From: Eutreptiella sp. 'Long Island Sound 2002'
Taxonomy: Eukaryota > Euglenozoa > Euglenophyceae > Eutreptiales > Eutreptiaceae
Direction: 5' to 3'
DNA: 64,000 nt
Assembly (NCBI GenBank): GCA_964036045.1
Contig: OZ038382.1
Span: forward strand, 105,733,007-105,797,006
This document shows positions 14,801-28,400 of the stretch, piece after piece. The translations under genes were made by a program, and so were the position numbers. The notes beneath the pieces are model-generated. The model saw only the letters and a program-made list of their open reading frames with translations, was not told the origin of the DNA and did not search any database. The first letter of the stretch is position 1. Each line of letters opens with the position of its first letter.

Positions 14801-17800
14801 AGGGTCTGGGCACCTGTTTGGAGGTGTCAGACCATCAACAGTTAGAAATTTCAGGGTCTGGGCACCTGTTTTGGGGTGTGAGACCATCAGCAGTTAGAAA
14901 TTTCAGGGTCTGGGCACCTGTTTGGAGGTGTCAGACCATCAGCAGTTAGAAATTTCAGGGTCTGGGCACCTGTTTTGAGGTGTGAGACCATCAGCAGTTA
15001 GAAATTTCAGGGTCTGGGCACCTGTTTTGAGGTGTGAGACCATCAGCGGTTAGAAATATTAGGGTCTGGGCACCTGTTTTGAGGTGTGAGACCATCAGCG
15101 GTTAGAAATTTCAGGGTCTGGGCACCTGTTTGGAGGTGTCAGACCATCAGCAGTTAGAAATTTCAGGGTCTGGGCACCTGTTTGGAGGTGTCAGACCATC
15201 AGCAGTTAGAAATTTCAGGGTCTGGGCACCTGTTTTGAGGTGTGAGACCATCAGCAGTTAGAAATTTCAAGGTCTGAGCACCTGTTTTGAGCCGTGAGAC
15301 CATCAACGGTTAGAAATTTCAGGGTCTGGGCACCTGTTTTGGGGTGTGAGACCATCAGCAGTTAGAAATTTCAGGGTCTGGGCACCTGTTTTGAGGTGTG
15401 AGACCATCAGCGGTTAGAAATTTCAGGGTCTGGGCACCTGTTTTGAGGTGTGAGACCATCAGCAGTTAGAAATTTCAGGGTCTGGGCACCTGTTTTGAGG
15501 TGTGAGACCATCAGCAGTTAGAAATTTCAGGGTCTGGGCACCTGTTTTGAGGTGTGAGACCATCAGCGGTTAGAAATTTTAGGGTCTGGGCACCTGTTTT
15601 GAGGTGTGAGACCATCAGCAGTTAGAAATTTCAGGGTCTGGGCACCTGTTTGGAGGTGTCAGACCATCAGCAGTTAGAAATTTCAGGGTCTGGGCACCTG
15701 TTTTGAGGTGTGAGACCATCAGCAGTTAGAAATTTCAGGGTCTGGGCACCTGTTTTGAGGTGTGAGACCATCAGCGGTTAGAAATTTCAGGGTCTGGGCA
15801 CCTGTTTGGAGGTGTCAGACCATCAGCAGTTAGAAATTTCAGGGTGTGGGCACCTGTTTTGAGGTGTGAGACCATCAGCGGTTAGAAATTTCAGGGTCTG
15901 GGCACCTGTTTTGAGGTGTGAGACCATCAGCAGTTAGAAATTTCAGGGTCTGGGCACCTGTTTTGAGGTGTGAGACCATCAGCAGTTAGAAATTTCAGGG
16001 TCTGGGCACCTGTTTTGAGGTGTGAGACCATCAGCAGTTAGAAATTTTAGGGTCTGGGCACCTGTTTTGAGGTGTGAGACCATCAGCAGTTAGAAATTTC
16101 AGGGTCTGGGCACCTGTTTGGAGGTGTCAGACCATCAGCAGTTAGAAATTTCAGGGTCTGGGCACCTGTTTTGAGGTGTGAGACCATCAGCAGTTAGAAA
16201 TTTCAGGGTCTGGGCACCTGTTTTGAGGTGTGAGACCATCAGTAGTTAGAAATTTCAGGGTCTGGGCACCTGTTCTGAGGTGTGAGACCATCAGCAGTTA
16301 GAAATTTCAGGGTCTGGGCACCTGTTTTGAGGTGTGAGACCATCAGCAGTTAGAAATTTCAGGGTCTGGGCACCTGTTTTGAGGTGTGAGACCATCAGCA
16401 GTTAGAAATTTCAGGGTTTGAGCACCTGTTTTGAGGTGTGAGAAGAGCAGCAATTAGAAATTTCAGGGTCTGGGCACCTGTTTTTAGGTGTGAGACCATC
16501 AGCAGTTAGAAATTTCAGGGTCTGGGCACCTGTTTTGAGGTGTGACACCATCAGCAGTTAGAAATTTCTGGGTCTGGGCACCTGTTTTGAGGTGTGAGAC
16601 CATCAGCGGTTAGAAATTTCAGGGTTTGAGCACCTGTTTTGAGGTGTGAGACCATCAGCAGTTAGAAATTTCAGCGTTTGAGCACCTGTTTTGAGGTGTG
16701 AGAAGAGCAGCAATTAGAAATTTCAGGGTCTGGGCACCTGTTTTGAGGTGTGAGACCATCAGCAGTTAGAAATTTCAGGGTCTGGGCACCTGTTTTGAGG
16801 TGTGAGACCATCAGCAGTTAGAAATTTCAGGGTCTGGGCACCTGTTTTGAGGTGTGAGACCATCAGTAGTTAGAAATTTCAGGGTCTGGGCACCTGTTCT
16901 GAGGTGTGAGACCATCAGCAGTTAGAAATTTCAGGGTCTGGGCACCTGTTTTGAGGTGTGAGACCATCAGCAGTTAGAAATTTCAGGGTTTGGGCACCTG
17001 TTTTGAGGTGTGAGACCATCAGCAGTTAGAAATTTCAGGGTTTGAGCACCTGTTTTGAGGTGTGAGAAGAGCAGCAATTAGAAATTTCAGGGTCTGGGCA
17101 CCTGTTTTTAGGTGTGAGACCATCAGCAGTTAGAAATTTCAGGGTCTGGGCACCTGTTTTGAGGTGTGACACCATCAGCAGTTAGAAATTTCAGGGTCTG
17201 GGCACCTATTTTGAGGTGTGAGACCATCAGCAGTTAGAAATTTTAGGGTCTGGGCACCTGTTTTGAGGTGTGAGACCATCAGCAGTTAGAAATTTCACGG
17301 TCTGGGCACCTGTTTTGAGGTGTGAGACCATCAGCAGTTAGAAATTTCAGGGTCTGGGCACCTGTTTTGAGGTGTCAGACCATCAGCAGTTAGAAATTTC
17401 AGGGTCTGGGCACCTGTTTTCAGGTGTGAGACCATCAGCAGTTAGAAATTTCAGGGTCTGAGCACCTGTTTTGAGGTGTGAGACCATCAGCAGTTAGAAA
17501 TTTCACGGTCTGGGCACCTGTTTTGAGGTGTGAGACCATCAGCAGTTAGAAATTTCAGGGTCTGGGCACCTGTTTTGAGGTGTGAGACCATCAGCAGTTA
17601 GATATTTCAGGGTCTGGTCACCTGTTTGGAGGTGTGAGACCATCAGCAGTTAGAAATTTCAGGGTCTGGGCACGTGTTTTGAGGTGTGAGACCATCAGCA
17701 GTTAGAAATTTCAAGGTCTGGGCACCTGTTTTGAGGTGTGAGACCATCAGCAGTTAGAAATTTCAGGGTCTGGGCACCTGTTTTGAGGTGTGAGACCATC

Positions 17801-20800
17801 AACAGTTAGAAATTTCAGGGTCTGGGCACCTGTTTTGGGGTGTGAGACCATCAGCAGTTAGAAATTTCAGGGTCTGGGCACCCGTTTTGAGGTGTCAGAC
17901 CATCAGCAGTTAGAAATTTCAGGGTCTGGGCACCTGTTTGGAGGTGTCAGACCATCAGCAGTTAGAAATTTCAGGGTCTGGGCACCTGTTTTGAGGTGTG
18001 AGACCATCAGCAGTTAGAAATTTCAGGGTCTGGGCACCTGTTTTGACGTGTGAGACCATCAGCTGTTAGAAATTTCAGGGTCTGGGCACCTGTTTTGAGG
18101 TGTGAGACCATCAGCAGTTAGAAATTTCAGGGTGTGGGCACCTGTTTTGAGGTGTGAGACCATCAGCGGTTAGAAATTTTAGGGTCTGGGCACCTGTTTT
18201 GAGGTGTGAGACCATCAGCAGTTAGAAATTTCAGGGTCTGGGCACCTGTTTTGAGGTGTGAGACCATGAGCAGTTACAAATTTCAGGGTCTGGGCACCTG
18301 TTTTGAGGTGTGAGACCATCAGCAGTTAGAAATTTCAGGGTCTGGGCACCTGTTTTGAGGTGTGAGACCATCAGCAGTTAGAAATTTCAGGGTTTGAGCA
18401 CCTGTTTTGAGGTGTGAGACCATCAGCGGTTAGAAATTTCAGGGTCTGGGCACCTGTTTTGAGGTGTGAGACCATCAGCAGTTAGAAATTTCAGGGTCTG
18501 GGCACCTGTTTTGAGGTGTGAGACCATCAGCAGTTAGAAATTTCAGGGTCTGGGCACCTGTTTTGAGGTGTGAGACCATCAGCAGTTAGAAATTTCAGGG
18601 TCTGGGCACCTGTTTTGAGGTGTGAGACCATCAGCAGTTAGAAATTTCAGCGTCTGAGCACCTGTTTTGAGGTGTGAGACCAGCAGCAATTAGAAATTCC
18701 AGGGTCTGGGCACCTGTTTTGAGGTGTGAGACCATCAGCAGTTAGAAATTTCAGGGTCTGGGCACCTGTTTTGAGGTGTGAGACCATCAGCAGTTAGAAA
18801 TTTCAGGGTCTGGGCACCTGTTTTGAGGTGTGAGACCATCAGCAGTTAGAAATTTCAGGGTCTGGGCACCTGTTTGGAGGTGTGAGACCATCAGCAGTTA
18901 GAAATTTCAGGGTCTGGGCACCTGTTTTGAGGTGTGAGACCATCAGCAGTTAGAAATTTCAAGGTCTGAGCACCCGTTTTGAGGTGTGAGACCATCAGCA
19001 GTCAGAAATTTCAGGGTCTGGGCACCTGTTTTGAGGTGTGAGACCATCAGCAGTTAGAAATTTCAGGGTCTGGGCACGTGTTTTGAGGTGTGAGACCATC
19101 AGCAGTGAGAAATTTCAAGGTCTGGGCACCTGTTTTGAGGTGTGAGACCATCAGCAGTTAGAAATTTCAGGGTCTGGGCACCTGTTTTGAGGTGTGAGAC
19201 CATCAACAGTTGGAAATTTCAGGGTCTGGGCACCTGTTTTGGGGTGTGAGACCATCAGCAGTTAGAAATTTCAGGGTCTGGGCACCTGTTTTGAGGTGTC
19301 AGACCATCAGCAGTTAGAAATTTCAGGGTCTGGGCACCTGTTTGGAGGTGTGAGACCATCAGCAGTTAGAAATTTCAGGGTCTGGGCACCTGTTTTGAGG
19401 TGTGAGACCATCAGCAGTTAGAAATTTCAGGGTCTGGGCACCTGTTTTGACGTGTGAGACCATCAGCAGTTAGAAATTTCAGGGTCTGGGCACCTGTTTT
19501 GAGGTGTGAGACCATCAGCAGTTAGAAATTTCAGGGTTGAGCACCTGTTTTGAGGTGTGAGACCATCAGCGGTTAGAAATTTCAGGGTCTGGGCACCTGT
19601 TTTGAGGTGTGAGACCATCAGCAGTTAGAAATTTCAGGGTCTGGGCACCTGTTTTGAGGTGTGAGACCATCGGCAGTTAGAAATTTCAGGGTCTGGGCAC
19701 CTGTTTTGAGGTGTGAGACCATCAGCAGTTAGAAATTTCAGGGTTTGAGCACCTGTTTTGAGGTGTGAGACCAGCAGCAATTAGAAATTCCAGGGTCTGG
19801 GCACCTTTTTTGAGGTGTGAGACCATCAGCAGTTAGAAATTTCAGGGTCTGGGCACCTGTTTTGAGGTGTGAGACCATCAGCAGTTAGAAATTTCAGGGT
19901 CTGGGCACCTGTTTGGAGGTGTCAGACCATCAGCAGTTAGAAATTTCAGGGTCTGGGCACCTGTTTGGAGGTGTGAGACCATCAGCAGTTAGAAATTTCA
20001 GGGTCTGGGCACCTGTTTTGAGGTGTGAGACCATCAGCAGTTAGAAATTTCAAGGTCTGAGCACCTGTTTTGAGGTGTGAGACCATCAGCAGTTAGAATT
20101 TTCAGGGTCTGGGCACCTGTTTTGAGGTGTGAGACCATCAGCAGTTAGAAATTTCAGGGTCTGGGCACCTCTTTTGAGGTGTGAGACAATCAGCAGTTAG
20201 AAATTTCAGGGTCTGGGCACCTGTTTTGAGGTGTGAGACCATCAGCGGTTAGAAATTTCAGGGTCTGGGCACCTGTTTTGAGGTGTGAGACCATCAGCAG
20301 TTAGAAATTTCAGGGTTTGAGCACCTGTTTTGAGGTGTGAGACCAGCAGCAATTAGAAATTCCAGGGTCTGGGCACCTGTTTTGAGGTGTGAGACCATCA
20401 GCAGTTAGAAATTTCAGGGTCTGGGCACCTGTTTTGAGGTGTGAGACCATCAGCAGTTAGAAATTTCACGGTCTGGGCACCTGTTTTGAGGTGTGAGACC
20501 ATCAGCAGTTAGAAATTTCAGGGTCTGGGCACCTGTTTTGAGGTGTGACACCATCAGCAGTTAGAAATTTCAGGGTCTGGGCACCTGTTTTGAGGTGTGA
20601 GACCATCAGCAGTTAGAAATTTCAGGGACTGGGCACCTGTTTTGAGGTGTGAGACCATCAGCAGTTAGAAATTTCTGGGTCTGGGCATCTGTTTTGAGGT
20701 GTGAGACCATCAGCGGTTAGAAATTTTAGGGTCTGGGCACCTGTTTTGAGGTGTGAGACCATCAGCAGTTAGAAATTTTAGGGTCTTGGCACCTGTTTTG

Positions 20801-22203
20801 AGGTGTGAGACCATCAGCGGTTAGAAATTTCAGGGTCTGGGCACCTGTTTTGAGGTGTGAGACCATCAGCAGTTAGAAATTTCAGGGTCTGGGCACCTGT
20901 TTTGAGGTGTGAGACCATCAGCAGTTAGAAATTTGAGGGTCTGGGCACCTGTTTTGAGGTGTGAGACCATCAGCAGTTAGAAATTTCAGGGTCTGGACAC
21001 CTGTTTTGAGGTGTGAGACCATCAGCAGTTAGATATTTCAGGGTCTGGTCACCTGTTTGGAGGTGTGAGACCATCAGCAGTTAGAAATTTCAGGGTCTGG
21101 GCACGTGTTTTGAGGTGTGAGACCATCAGCAGTTAGAAATTTCAAGGTCTGGGCACCTGTTTTGAGGTGTGAGACCATCAACAGTTAGAAATTTCAGGGT
21201 CTGGGCACCTGTTCTGGGGTGTGAGACCATCAGCAGTTAGAAATTTCAGGGTCTGGGCACCTGTTTTGAGGTGTGAGACCATCAGCAGTTAGAAATTTCA
21301 GGGTCTGGGCACCTGTTTTGAGGTGTGAGACCATCAGCAGTTAGAAATTTCAGGGTCTGGGCACCTGTTTTGAGGTCTGAGACCATCAGCGGTTAGAAAT
21401 TTCAGGGTCTGGGCACCTGTGTGGAGGTGTCAGACCATCAGCAGTTAGAAATTTCAGGGTCTGGGCACGTGTTTTGAGGTGTGAGACCATCAGCAGTTAG
21501 AAATTTCAAGGTCTGGGCACCTGTTTTGAGGTGTGAGACCATCAACAGTTAGAAATTTCAGGGTCTGGGCACCTGTTCTGGGGTGTGAGACCATTAGCAG
21601 TTAGAAATTTCAGGGTCTGGGCACCTGTTTGGAGGTGTCAGACCATCAGCAATTAGAAATTCCAGGGTCTGGGCACCTGTTTTGGGGTGTGAGACCATCA
21701 GCCGTTAGAAATTTCAGGGTCTGGGCACCTGTTTTGAGGTGTGAGACCATCAGCAGTTAGAAATTTCAGGGTTTGAGCACCTGTTTTGAGGTGTCAGACC
21801 ATCAGCAGTTAGAAATTTCAGGGTCTGGGCACCTGTTTTGAGGTGTGAGACCATCAGCAGTTAGAAATTTCAGGGTTTGAGCACCTGTTTTGAGGTGTGA
21901 GACCATCAGCAGTTAGAAATTTCAGGGTCTGGGCACCTGTTTTGAGGTGTGAGACCATCAGCAGTTAGAAATTTCAGGGTCTGGGCACCTGTTTTGAGGT
22001 GTGAGACCATCAGCAGTTAGAAATTTCAGGGTTTGAGCACCTGTTTTGAGGTGTGAGACCATCAGCAGTTAGAAATTTCAGGGTCTGGGCACCTGTTTGG
22101 AGGTGTGAGACCATCAGCAGTTAGAAAATTTAGGGTCTGGGCACCTGTTTTGAGGTGTGAGACCATCAGCGGTTAGAAATTTCAGGGTCTGGGCACCTGT
22201 TTT

Positions 22204-22410
22204 CAAAACAGGTGCCCAGACCCTGAAATTTCTAACCGCTGATGGTCTCACACCTCAAAACAGGTGCCCAGACCCTGAAATTTCTAACTGCTGATGGTCT
22301 CACACCTCAAAACAGGTGCCCAGACCCTGGAATTTCTAATTGCTGCTGGTCTCACACCTCAAAACAGGTGCTCACACCCTGAAATTTCTAACTGCTGATG
22401 GTCTCACACC
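22204..22410 (-). repeat. Inverted four-unit block inside the 52-bp satellite
   Basis: Satellite units are reversed only here. The left junction is GGCACCTGTTTT/CAAAACAGGTGCC and the right is GGTCTCACACC/GGTGTGAGACC, so both joints are palindromic. The block is 207 bp, four units less one base. The unit variants inside, read in reverse, are (TGTGAG), (AGCAGCAATT...ATTCC), (CAGTT), (CGGTT). These match the order of neighbouring direct units, so either a local inversion or a fold-back duplication fits. It is the only orientation switch seen in 36.8 kb. Confidence 0.95.
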
Positions 22411-25400
22411 GGTGTGAGACCATCAGCAGTTAGAAATTTCAGGGTTTGAGCACCTGTTTTGAGGTGTGAGACCAGCAGCAATTAGAAATTCCAGGGACTG
22501 GGCACCTGTTTTGAGGTGTGAGACCATCAGCAGTTAGAAATTTCAGGGTCTGGGCACCTGTTTTGAGGTGTGAGACCATCAGCAGTTAGAAATTTCAGGG
22601 TCTGGGCACCTGTTTTGAGGTGTGAGACCATCAGCAGTTAAAAATTTCAAGGTCTAGGCACCTGTTTGGAGGTGTGAGACCATCAGCAGTTAGAAATTTC
22701 AAGGTCTGGGCACCTTTTTTGAGGTGTGAGACCATCAACGGTTAGAAATTTCAGGGTCTGGGCACCTGTTTTGAGCTGTGAGACCATCAGCAGTTAGAAA
22801 TTTCAGGGTCTGAGCACCTGTTTTGAGGTGTGAGACCAGCAGCAGTTAGAAATTCCAGGGTCTGGGCACCTGTTTTGAGGTGTGAGACCATCAGCAGTTA
22901 GAAATTTAAGGGTCTGGGCACCTGTTTTGAGGTGTGGGACCATGAGCAGTTAGAAATTTCAGGGTCTGGGCACCTGTTTTGAGGTGTGAGACCATCGGCA
23001 GTTAGAAATTTCAGGGTTTGAGCACCTGTTTTGAGGTGTGAGACCAGCAGCAATTAGAAATTCCAGGGTCTGGGCACCTGTTTTGAGGTGTGAGACCATC
23101 AGCAGTTAGAAATTTCAGGGCCTGGGCACCTGTTTTGAGGTGTGAGACCATCAGCAGTTAGAAATTTCAGGGTCTGGGCACCTGTTTTGAGGTGTGAGAC
23201 CATCAGCAGTTAGAAATTTCAGGGTCTGGGCACCTGTTTTGAGGTGTGAGACCATCAGCAGTTAGAAATTTCAGGGTCTGGGCACCTGTTTTGAGGTGTG
23301 AGACCATCAGCAGTTAGAAATTTTAGGGTCTGGGCACCTGTTTTGAGGTGTGAGACCATCAGTGGTTAGAAATTTCAGGGTCTGGGCACCTGTTTTGAGG
23401 TGTGAGACCATCAGCGGTTAGAAATTTCAGGGTCTGGGCACCTGTTTTGAGGTGTGAGACCATCAGCAGTTAGAAATTTCAGGGTCTGAGCACCTGTTTT
23501 GAGGTGTGAGACCATCAGCAGTTAGAAATTTCACGGTCAGGGCACCTGTTTTGAGGTGTGAGACCATCAGCAGTTAGAAATTTCAGGGTCTGGGCACCTG
23601 TTTTGAGGTGTGAGACCATCAGCAGTTAGACATTTCAGGGTCTGGGCACCTGTTTGGAGGTGTGAGACCATCAGCAGTTAGAAATTTCAGGGTCTGGGCA
23701 CCTGTTTTGAGGTGTGAGACCATCAGCAGTTAGAAATTTCAGGGTCTGAGCACCTGTTTTGAGGTGTGAAACCAGCAGCAATTAGAAATTCCAGGGTCTG
23801 GGCACCTGTTTTGAGGTGTGAGACCATTAGCAGTTAGAAATTTCAGGGTCTGGGCACCTGTTTTGAGGTGTGAGACCATCAGCGGTTAGAAATTTCAGGG
23901 TCTGGGCACCTGTTTTGAGGTGTGAGACCATCAGCAGTTAGAAATTTCAGGGTCTGAGCACCTGTTTTGAGGTGTGAGACCAGCAGCAATTAGAAATTCC
24001 AGGGTCTGGGCACCTGTTTTGAGGTGTGAGACCATCAGCAGTTAGAAATTCCAGGGTCTGGGCACCTGTTTTGAGGTGTGAGACCATCAGCAGTTAGAAA
24101 TTTCAGGGTCTGGGCACCTGTTTTGAGGTGTGAGACCATCAGCAGTTAGAAATTTCAGGGTCTGGGCACCTGTTTTGAGGTGTGAGACCATCAGCAGTTA
24201 AAAATTTCAAGGTCTAGGCACCTGTTTGGAGGTGTGAGACCATCAGCAGTTAGAAATTTCAAGGTCTGGGCACCTGTTTTGAGGTGTGAGACCATCAGCA
24301 GGTAGAAATTTCAGGGTCTGGGCACCTGTTTTGAGGTGTGAGACCATCAGCAGTTAGAAATTTCAGTGTCTGAGCACCTGTTTTGAGGTGTGAGACCAGC
24401 AGCAATTAGAAATTCCAGGGTCTGGGCACCTGTTTTGGGGTGTGAGACCATCAGCAGTTAGAAATTTCAGGGTCTGGGCACCTGTTTTGAGGTGTGAGAC
24501 CATCAGCAGTTAGAAATTTCAGGGTCTGGGCACCTGTTTTGAGGTGTCAGACCATCGGCAGTTAGAAATTTCAAGGTTTGAGCACCTGTTTTGAGGTGTG
24601 AGACCAGCAGCAATTAGAAATTCCAGGGTCTGGGCACCTGTTTTGAGGTGTGAGACCATCAGCAGTTAGAAATTTCAGGGTCTGGGCACCTGTTTTGAGG
24701 TGTGAGACCATCAGCAGTTAGAAATTTCAGGGTCTGGGCACCTGTTTTGAGGTGTGAGACCATCAGCAGTTAGAAATTTCAAGGTCTGGGCACCTGTTTT
24801 GAGGTGTGAGACCATCAGCAGTTAGAAATTTCAGGGTCTGGGCACCTGTTTTGAGGTGTGAGACCATCAGCAGTTAGAAATTTCAGGGTCTGAGCACCTG
24901 TTTTGAGGTGTGAGACCAGCAGCAATTAGAAATTCCAGGGTCTGGGCACCTGTTTTGAGGTGTGAGACCATCAGCAGTTAGAAATTTCAGGGTCTGGGCA
25001 CCTGTTTTGAGGTGTGAGACCATCAGCAGTTAGAAATTTCAGGGTCTGGGCACCTGTTTTGAGGTGTGAGACCATCGGCAGTTAGAAATTTCAGGGTTTG
25101 AGCACCTGTTTTGAGGTGTGAGACCAGCAGCAATTAGAAATTCCAGGGTCTGGGCACCTGTTTTGAGGTGTGAGACCATCAGCAGTTAGAAAGTTCAGGG
25201 TCTGGGCACCTGTTTTGAGGTGTGAGACCATCAGCAGTTAGAAATTTCAGGGTCTGGGCACCTGTTTTGAGGTGTGAGACCATCAGCAGTTAGAAATTTC
25301 AGGGTCTGAGCACCTGTTTTGAGGTGTGAGACCATCAGCAGTTAGAAATTTCAGAGTCTGGGCACCTGTTTTGAGGTGTGAGACCATCAGCAGTTAGAAA

Positions 25401-28400
25401 TTTCAGGGTCTGGGCACCTGTTTTGAGGTGTGAGACCATCAGCAGTTAGAAATTTCAGGGTCTGGGCACCTGTTTTGAGGTGTGAGACCAGCAGCAATTA
25501 GAAATTTCTGGGTCTGGGCACCTTTTTTGAGGTGTGAGACCATCAGTGGTTAGAAATTTTAGGGTCTGGGCACCTGTTTTGAGGTGTGAGACCATCAACA
25601 GTTAGAAATTTCAGGGTCTGGGCACCTGTTTTGAGGTGTGAGACCATCAGCAGTTAGAAATTTCAGGGTCTGGGCACCTGTTTTGAGGTGTGAGACCATC
25701 AGCAGTTAGAAATTTCACGGTCAGGGCACCTGTTTTGAGGTGTGAGACCATCAGCAGTTAGAAATTTCAGGGTCTGGGCACCTGTTTTGAGGTGTGAGAC
25801 CATCAGCAGTTAGAAATTTCAGGGTCTGGGCACCTGTTTGGAGGTGTGAGACCATCAGCAGTTAGAAATTTCAGGGTCTGGGCACCTGTTTTGAGGTGTG
25901 AGACCATCAGCAGTTAGAAATTTCAGGGTTTGAGCACCTGTTTGGAGGTGTGAGACCATCAGCAGTTAGAAATTTCAGGGTCTGGGCACCTGTTTTGAGG
26001 TGTGAGACCATCAGCAGTTAGAAATTTCAAGGTCTGGGCACCTGTTTTGAGGTGTGAGACCATCAGCAGTTAGAAATTTCAGGGTCTGGGCACCTGTTTT
26101 GGGGTGTGAGACCATCAGCAGTTAGAAATTTCAGGGTCTGGGCACCTGTTTTGAGGTGTGAGACCATCAGCAGTTAGAAATTTCAGGGTCTGGGCACCTG
26201 TTTTGAGGTGTCAGACCATCGGCAGTTAGAAATTTCAGGGTTTGAGCACCTGTTTTGAGGTGTGAGACCAGCAGCAATTAGAAATTCCAGGGTCTGGGCA
26301 CCTGTTTTGAGGTGTGAGACCATCAGCAGTTAGAAATTTCAGGGTCTGGGCACCTGTTTTGAGGTGTGAGACCATCAGCAGTTAGAAATTTCAAGGTCTG
26401 GGCACCTGTTTTGAGGTGTGAGACCATCAGCGGTTAGAAATTTCAGGGTCTGGGCACCTGTTTTGAGGTGTGAGACCATCAGCAGTTAGAAATTTCAGGG
26501 TCTGAGCACCTGTTTTGAGGTGTGAGACCAGCAGCAATTAGAAATTCCAGGGTCTGGGCACCTGTTTTGAGGTGTGAGACCATCAGCAGTTAGAAATTTC
26601 AGGGTCTGGGCACCTGTTTTGAGGTGTGAGACCATCAGCAGTTAGAAATTTCAGGGTCTGGGCACCTGTTTTGAGGTGTGAGACCATCGGCAGTTAGAAA
26701 TTTCAGGGTTTGAGCACCTGTTTTGAGGTGTGAGACCAGCAGCAATTAGAAATTCCAGGGTCTGGGCACCTGTTTTGAGGTGTGAGACCATCAGCAGTTA
26801 GAAATTTCAGGGTCTGGGCACCTGTTTTGAGGTGTGAGACCATCAGCAGTTAGAAATTTCAGGGTCTGGGCACCTGTTTTGAGGTGTGAGACCATCAGCA
26901 GTTAGAAATTTCAAGGTCTGGGCACCTGTTTTGAGGTGTGAGACCAGCAGCAATTAGAAATTCCAGGGTCTGGGCACCTGTTTTGGGGTGTGAGACCATC
27001 AGCAGTTAGAAATTTCAGGGTCTGGGCACCTGTTTTGAGGTGTGAGACCATCAGCAGTTAGAAATTTCAGGGTCTGGGCACCTGTTTTGAGGTGTCAGAC
27101 CATCGGCAGTTAGAAATTTCAGGGTTTGAGCACCTGTTTTGAGGTGTGAGACCAGCAGCAATTAGAAATTCCAGGGTCTGGGCACCTGTTTTGAGGTGTG
27201 AGACCATCAGCAGTTAGAAATTTCAGGGTCTGGGCACCTGTTTTGAGGTGTGAGACCATCAGCAGTTAGAAATTTCAGGGTCTGGGCACCTGTTTTGAGG
27301 TGTCAGACCATCGGCAGTTAGAAATTTCAGGGTTTGAGCACCTGTTTTGAGGTGTGAGACCAGCAGCAATTAGAAATTCCAGGGTCTGGGCACCTGTTTT
27401 GAGGTGTGAGACCATCAGCAGTTAGAAATTTCAGGGTCTGGGCACCTGTTTTGAGGTGTGAGACCATCAGCAGTTAGAAATTTCAGGGTCTGGGCACCTG
27501 TTTTGAGGTGTCAGACCATCGGCAGTTAGAAATTTCAGGGTTTGAGCACCTGTTTTGAGGTGTGAGACCAGCAGCAATTAGAAATTCCAGGGTCTGGGCA
27601 CCTGTTTTGAGGTGTGAGACCATCAGCAGTTAGAAATTTCAGGGTCTGGGCACCTGTTTTGAGGTGTGAGACCATCAGCAGTTAGAAATTTCAGGGTCTG
27701 GGCACCTGTTTTGAGGTGTGAGACCATCAGCAGTTAGAAATTTCAAGGTCTGGGCACCTGTTTTGAGGTGTGAGACCATCAGAAGTTAGAAATTTCAGGG
27801 TCTGGGCACCTGTTTTGAGGTGTGAGACCATCAGCAGTTAGAAATTTCAGGGTCTGAGCACCTGTTTTGAGGTGTGAGACCAGCAGCAATTAGAAATTCC
27901 AGGGTCTGGGCACCTGTTTTGAGGTGTGAGACCATCAGCAGTTAGAAATTTCAGGGTCTGGGCACCTGTTTTGAGGTGTGAGACCATCAGCAGTTAGAAA
28001 TTTCAGGGTCTGGGCACCTGTTTTGAGGTGTGAGACCATCGGCAGTTAGAAATTTCAGGGTTTGAGCACCTGTTTTGAGGTGTGAGACCAGCAGCAATTA
28101 GAAATTCCAGGGTCTGGGCACCTGTTTTGAGGTGTGAGACCATCAGCAGTTAGAAATTTCAGGGTCTGGGCACCTGTTTTGAGGTGTGAGACCATCAGCA
28201 CTTAGAAATTTCAGGGTCTGGGCACCTGTTTTGAGGTGTGAGACCATCAGCAGTTAGAAATTTCAGGGTCAGGGCACCTGTTTTGAGGTGTGAGACCATC
28301 AGCAGTTAGAAATTTCAGGGTCTGGGCACCTGTTTTGAGGTGTGAGACCATCAGCAGTTAGAAATTTCACGGTCAGGGCACCTGTTTTGAGGTGTGAGAC

